From Anaerocolumna cellulosilytica (GTDB lineage: Bacteria; Bacillota; Clostridia; Lachnospirales; Lachnospiraceae), in assembly GCF_014218335.1 (NCBI RefSeq), contig NZ_AP023367.1:2729501-2793500 (forward strand): DNA of 64,000 nt, in the 5' to 3' direction. The notes under the pieces were generated by a model. The model ran no database searches, was not told where the DNA came from, and saw only the letters and a list, made by a program, of their open reading frames with translations. Below are positions 63,729-64,000 of this stretch, piece by piece. Each line of letters opens with the position of its first letter. The first letter of the stretch is position 1. The position numbers were made by a program, and so were the translations under genes.

Positions 63729-63735
63729 AATAAGT

Positions 63736-63797
63736 ATACACATCCGACTCATATCGATATGTATACTATATTCAACATATCCATTAAAATAGATATG
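63736..63797 (+). promoter_or_regulatory. Two palindromic motifs before the rhodanese fragment
   Basis: GTATACACAT / ATATGTATAC (63738-63767) and CATATC / GATATG (63777-63797) flank a short spacer. They could be operator sites for a redox or metal regulator. Confidence 0.35.
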
Positions 63798-63808
63798 AGG
63801 TGACATTA

Positions 63809-64000
63809 TGGACAAAATATATGAATATGAACAAAATGCTATTGTATTTAAAGCAGTACGAAAAGAGCCATATTGAAACTGCAAAGAGTATTCCACAAGG
63901 CAAATTAAGAAACGAATCATCAGAATTGGATAATGAAGAAATAGTAGTAACTTACTGTAACAAAGGTGTGACAGGTAATGCGGCCCAAAACATCCTCCTG
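63809..64000 (+). pseudogene. Rhodanese-like domain, frameshifted and cut by the window end
   Basis: An ATG after ATGAGGTGACATT opens a frame reading MDKIYEYEQ and ending KAVRKEPY. The overlapping frame continues with QYEKSHIETAKSIPQGKLRN and EIVVTYCNKGVTGNAAQNIL to the window edge, which holds the rhodanese active-site Cys loop (CNKGVTG). Normally these are one protein. It may be a stand-alone rhodanese or the end of a larger redox enzyme. Confidence 0.7.

Overview
The window looks like the chromosome of a low-GC, Gram-positive anaerobe of the Clostridia, most likely a plant-fibre-degrading member of the Lachnospiraceae. This rests on AT-rich DNA, strong AGGAGG-type ribosome sites with some TTG/GTG starts, a GH74 xyloglucanase carrying X2 and CBM3 modules, and families typical of that group (DUF1576, ComFB, EpsG). 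The species is an inference; no rRNA is present.

Layout. (1) 0.2-9.3 kb: a two-component system, a small kinase-like phosphotransferase, a sugar-dehydrogenase-like beta-propeller, DUF3892 and DUF1801 proteins, a tRNA-Ala(GGC), then a PucR-type regulator divergent from a nitroreductase / ABM monooxygenase / metallo-beta-lactamase-fold operon. (2) 9.5-15.7 kb: a zone of gene decay, with a Gfo/Idh/MocA remnant, the 3' end of a group II intron, an inverted duplication of an HxlR regulator (one copy frameshifted), a metallo-beta-lactamase fragment, an excisionase-like pseudogene and an AraC gene with an in-frame TGA. Intact DsbA-like and NAD(P)-binding genes lie among them. (3) 15.8-21.9 kb: a hydrolase-DUF3237 fusion, a DUF1576 membrane protein preceded by a striking structured-RNA candidate, ComFB, an SRAP/HMCES protein and a YneA-like LysM protein behind a promoter containing a LexA-type box.

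(4) 22.2-46.6 kb: a large exopolysaccharide or capsule cluster. It encodes a nucleotide-sugar dehydrogenase, a WbpM/PglF-type dehydratase, a PIG-L deacetylase, a PglC/WcaJ-type initiating sugar transferase, WbqC, a CapK-like adenylate-forming enzyme, five or six glycosyltransferases, CapE/CapF/CapG (UDP-N-acetyl-L-fucosamine route), a DegT aminotransferase, a left-handed beta-helix acetyltransferase, an EpsG-type polymerase and a Wzx-type flippase. Sugars are activated and modified in the cytoplasm, loaded on undecaprenyl phosphate, elongated, flipped and polymerised. Several genes have unusual hairpin leaders placed directly before their ribosome sites.

(5) 46.9-60 kb: glycan use. A secreted xyloglucanase (GH74-X2-X2-CBM3), a cytoplasmic GH3 beta-glucosidase, an alpha/beta hydrolase, an AraC regulator divergent from a GH35 beta-galactosidase, and a secreted repeat protein of unknown function. 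(6) 60-64 kb: small accessory genes (VOC protein, GNAT, esterase) with a duplicated promoter-like element, a leader-peptide-like attenuator candidate, and frameshifted GrpB and rhodanese genes at the edge.

The most promising undescribed items are the structured RNA before the DUF1576 gene (17166-17298), the hairpin-Shine-Dalgarno leaders of the polysaccharide cluster, and the attenuator-like arrangement at 60996-61205. No CRISPR array, complete insertion sequence or phage was seen.
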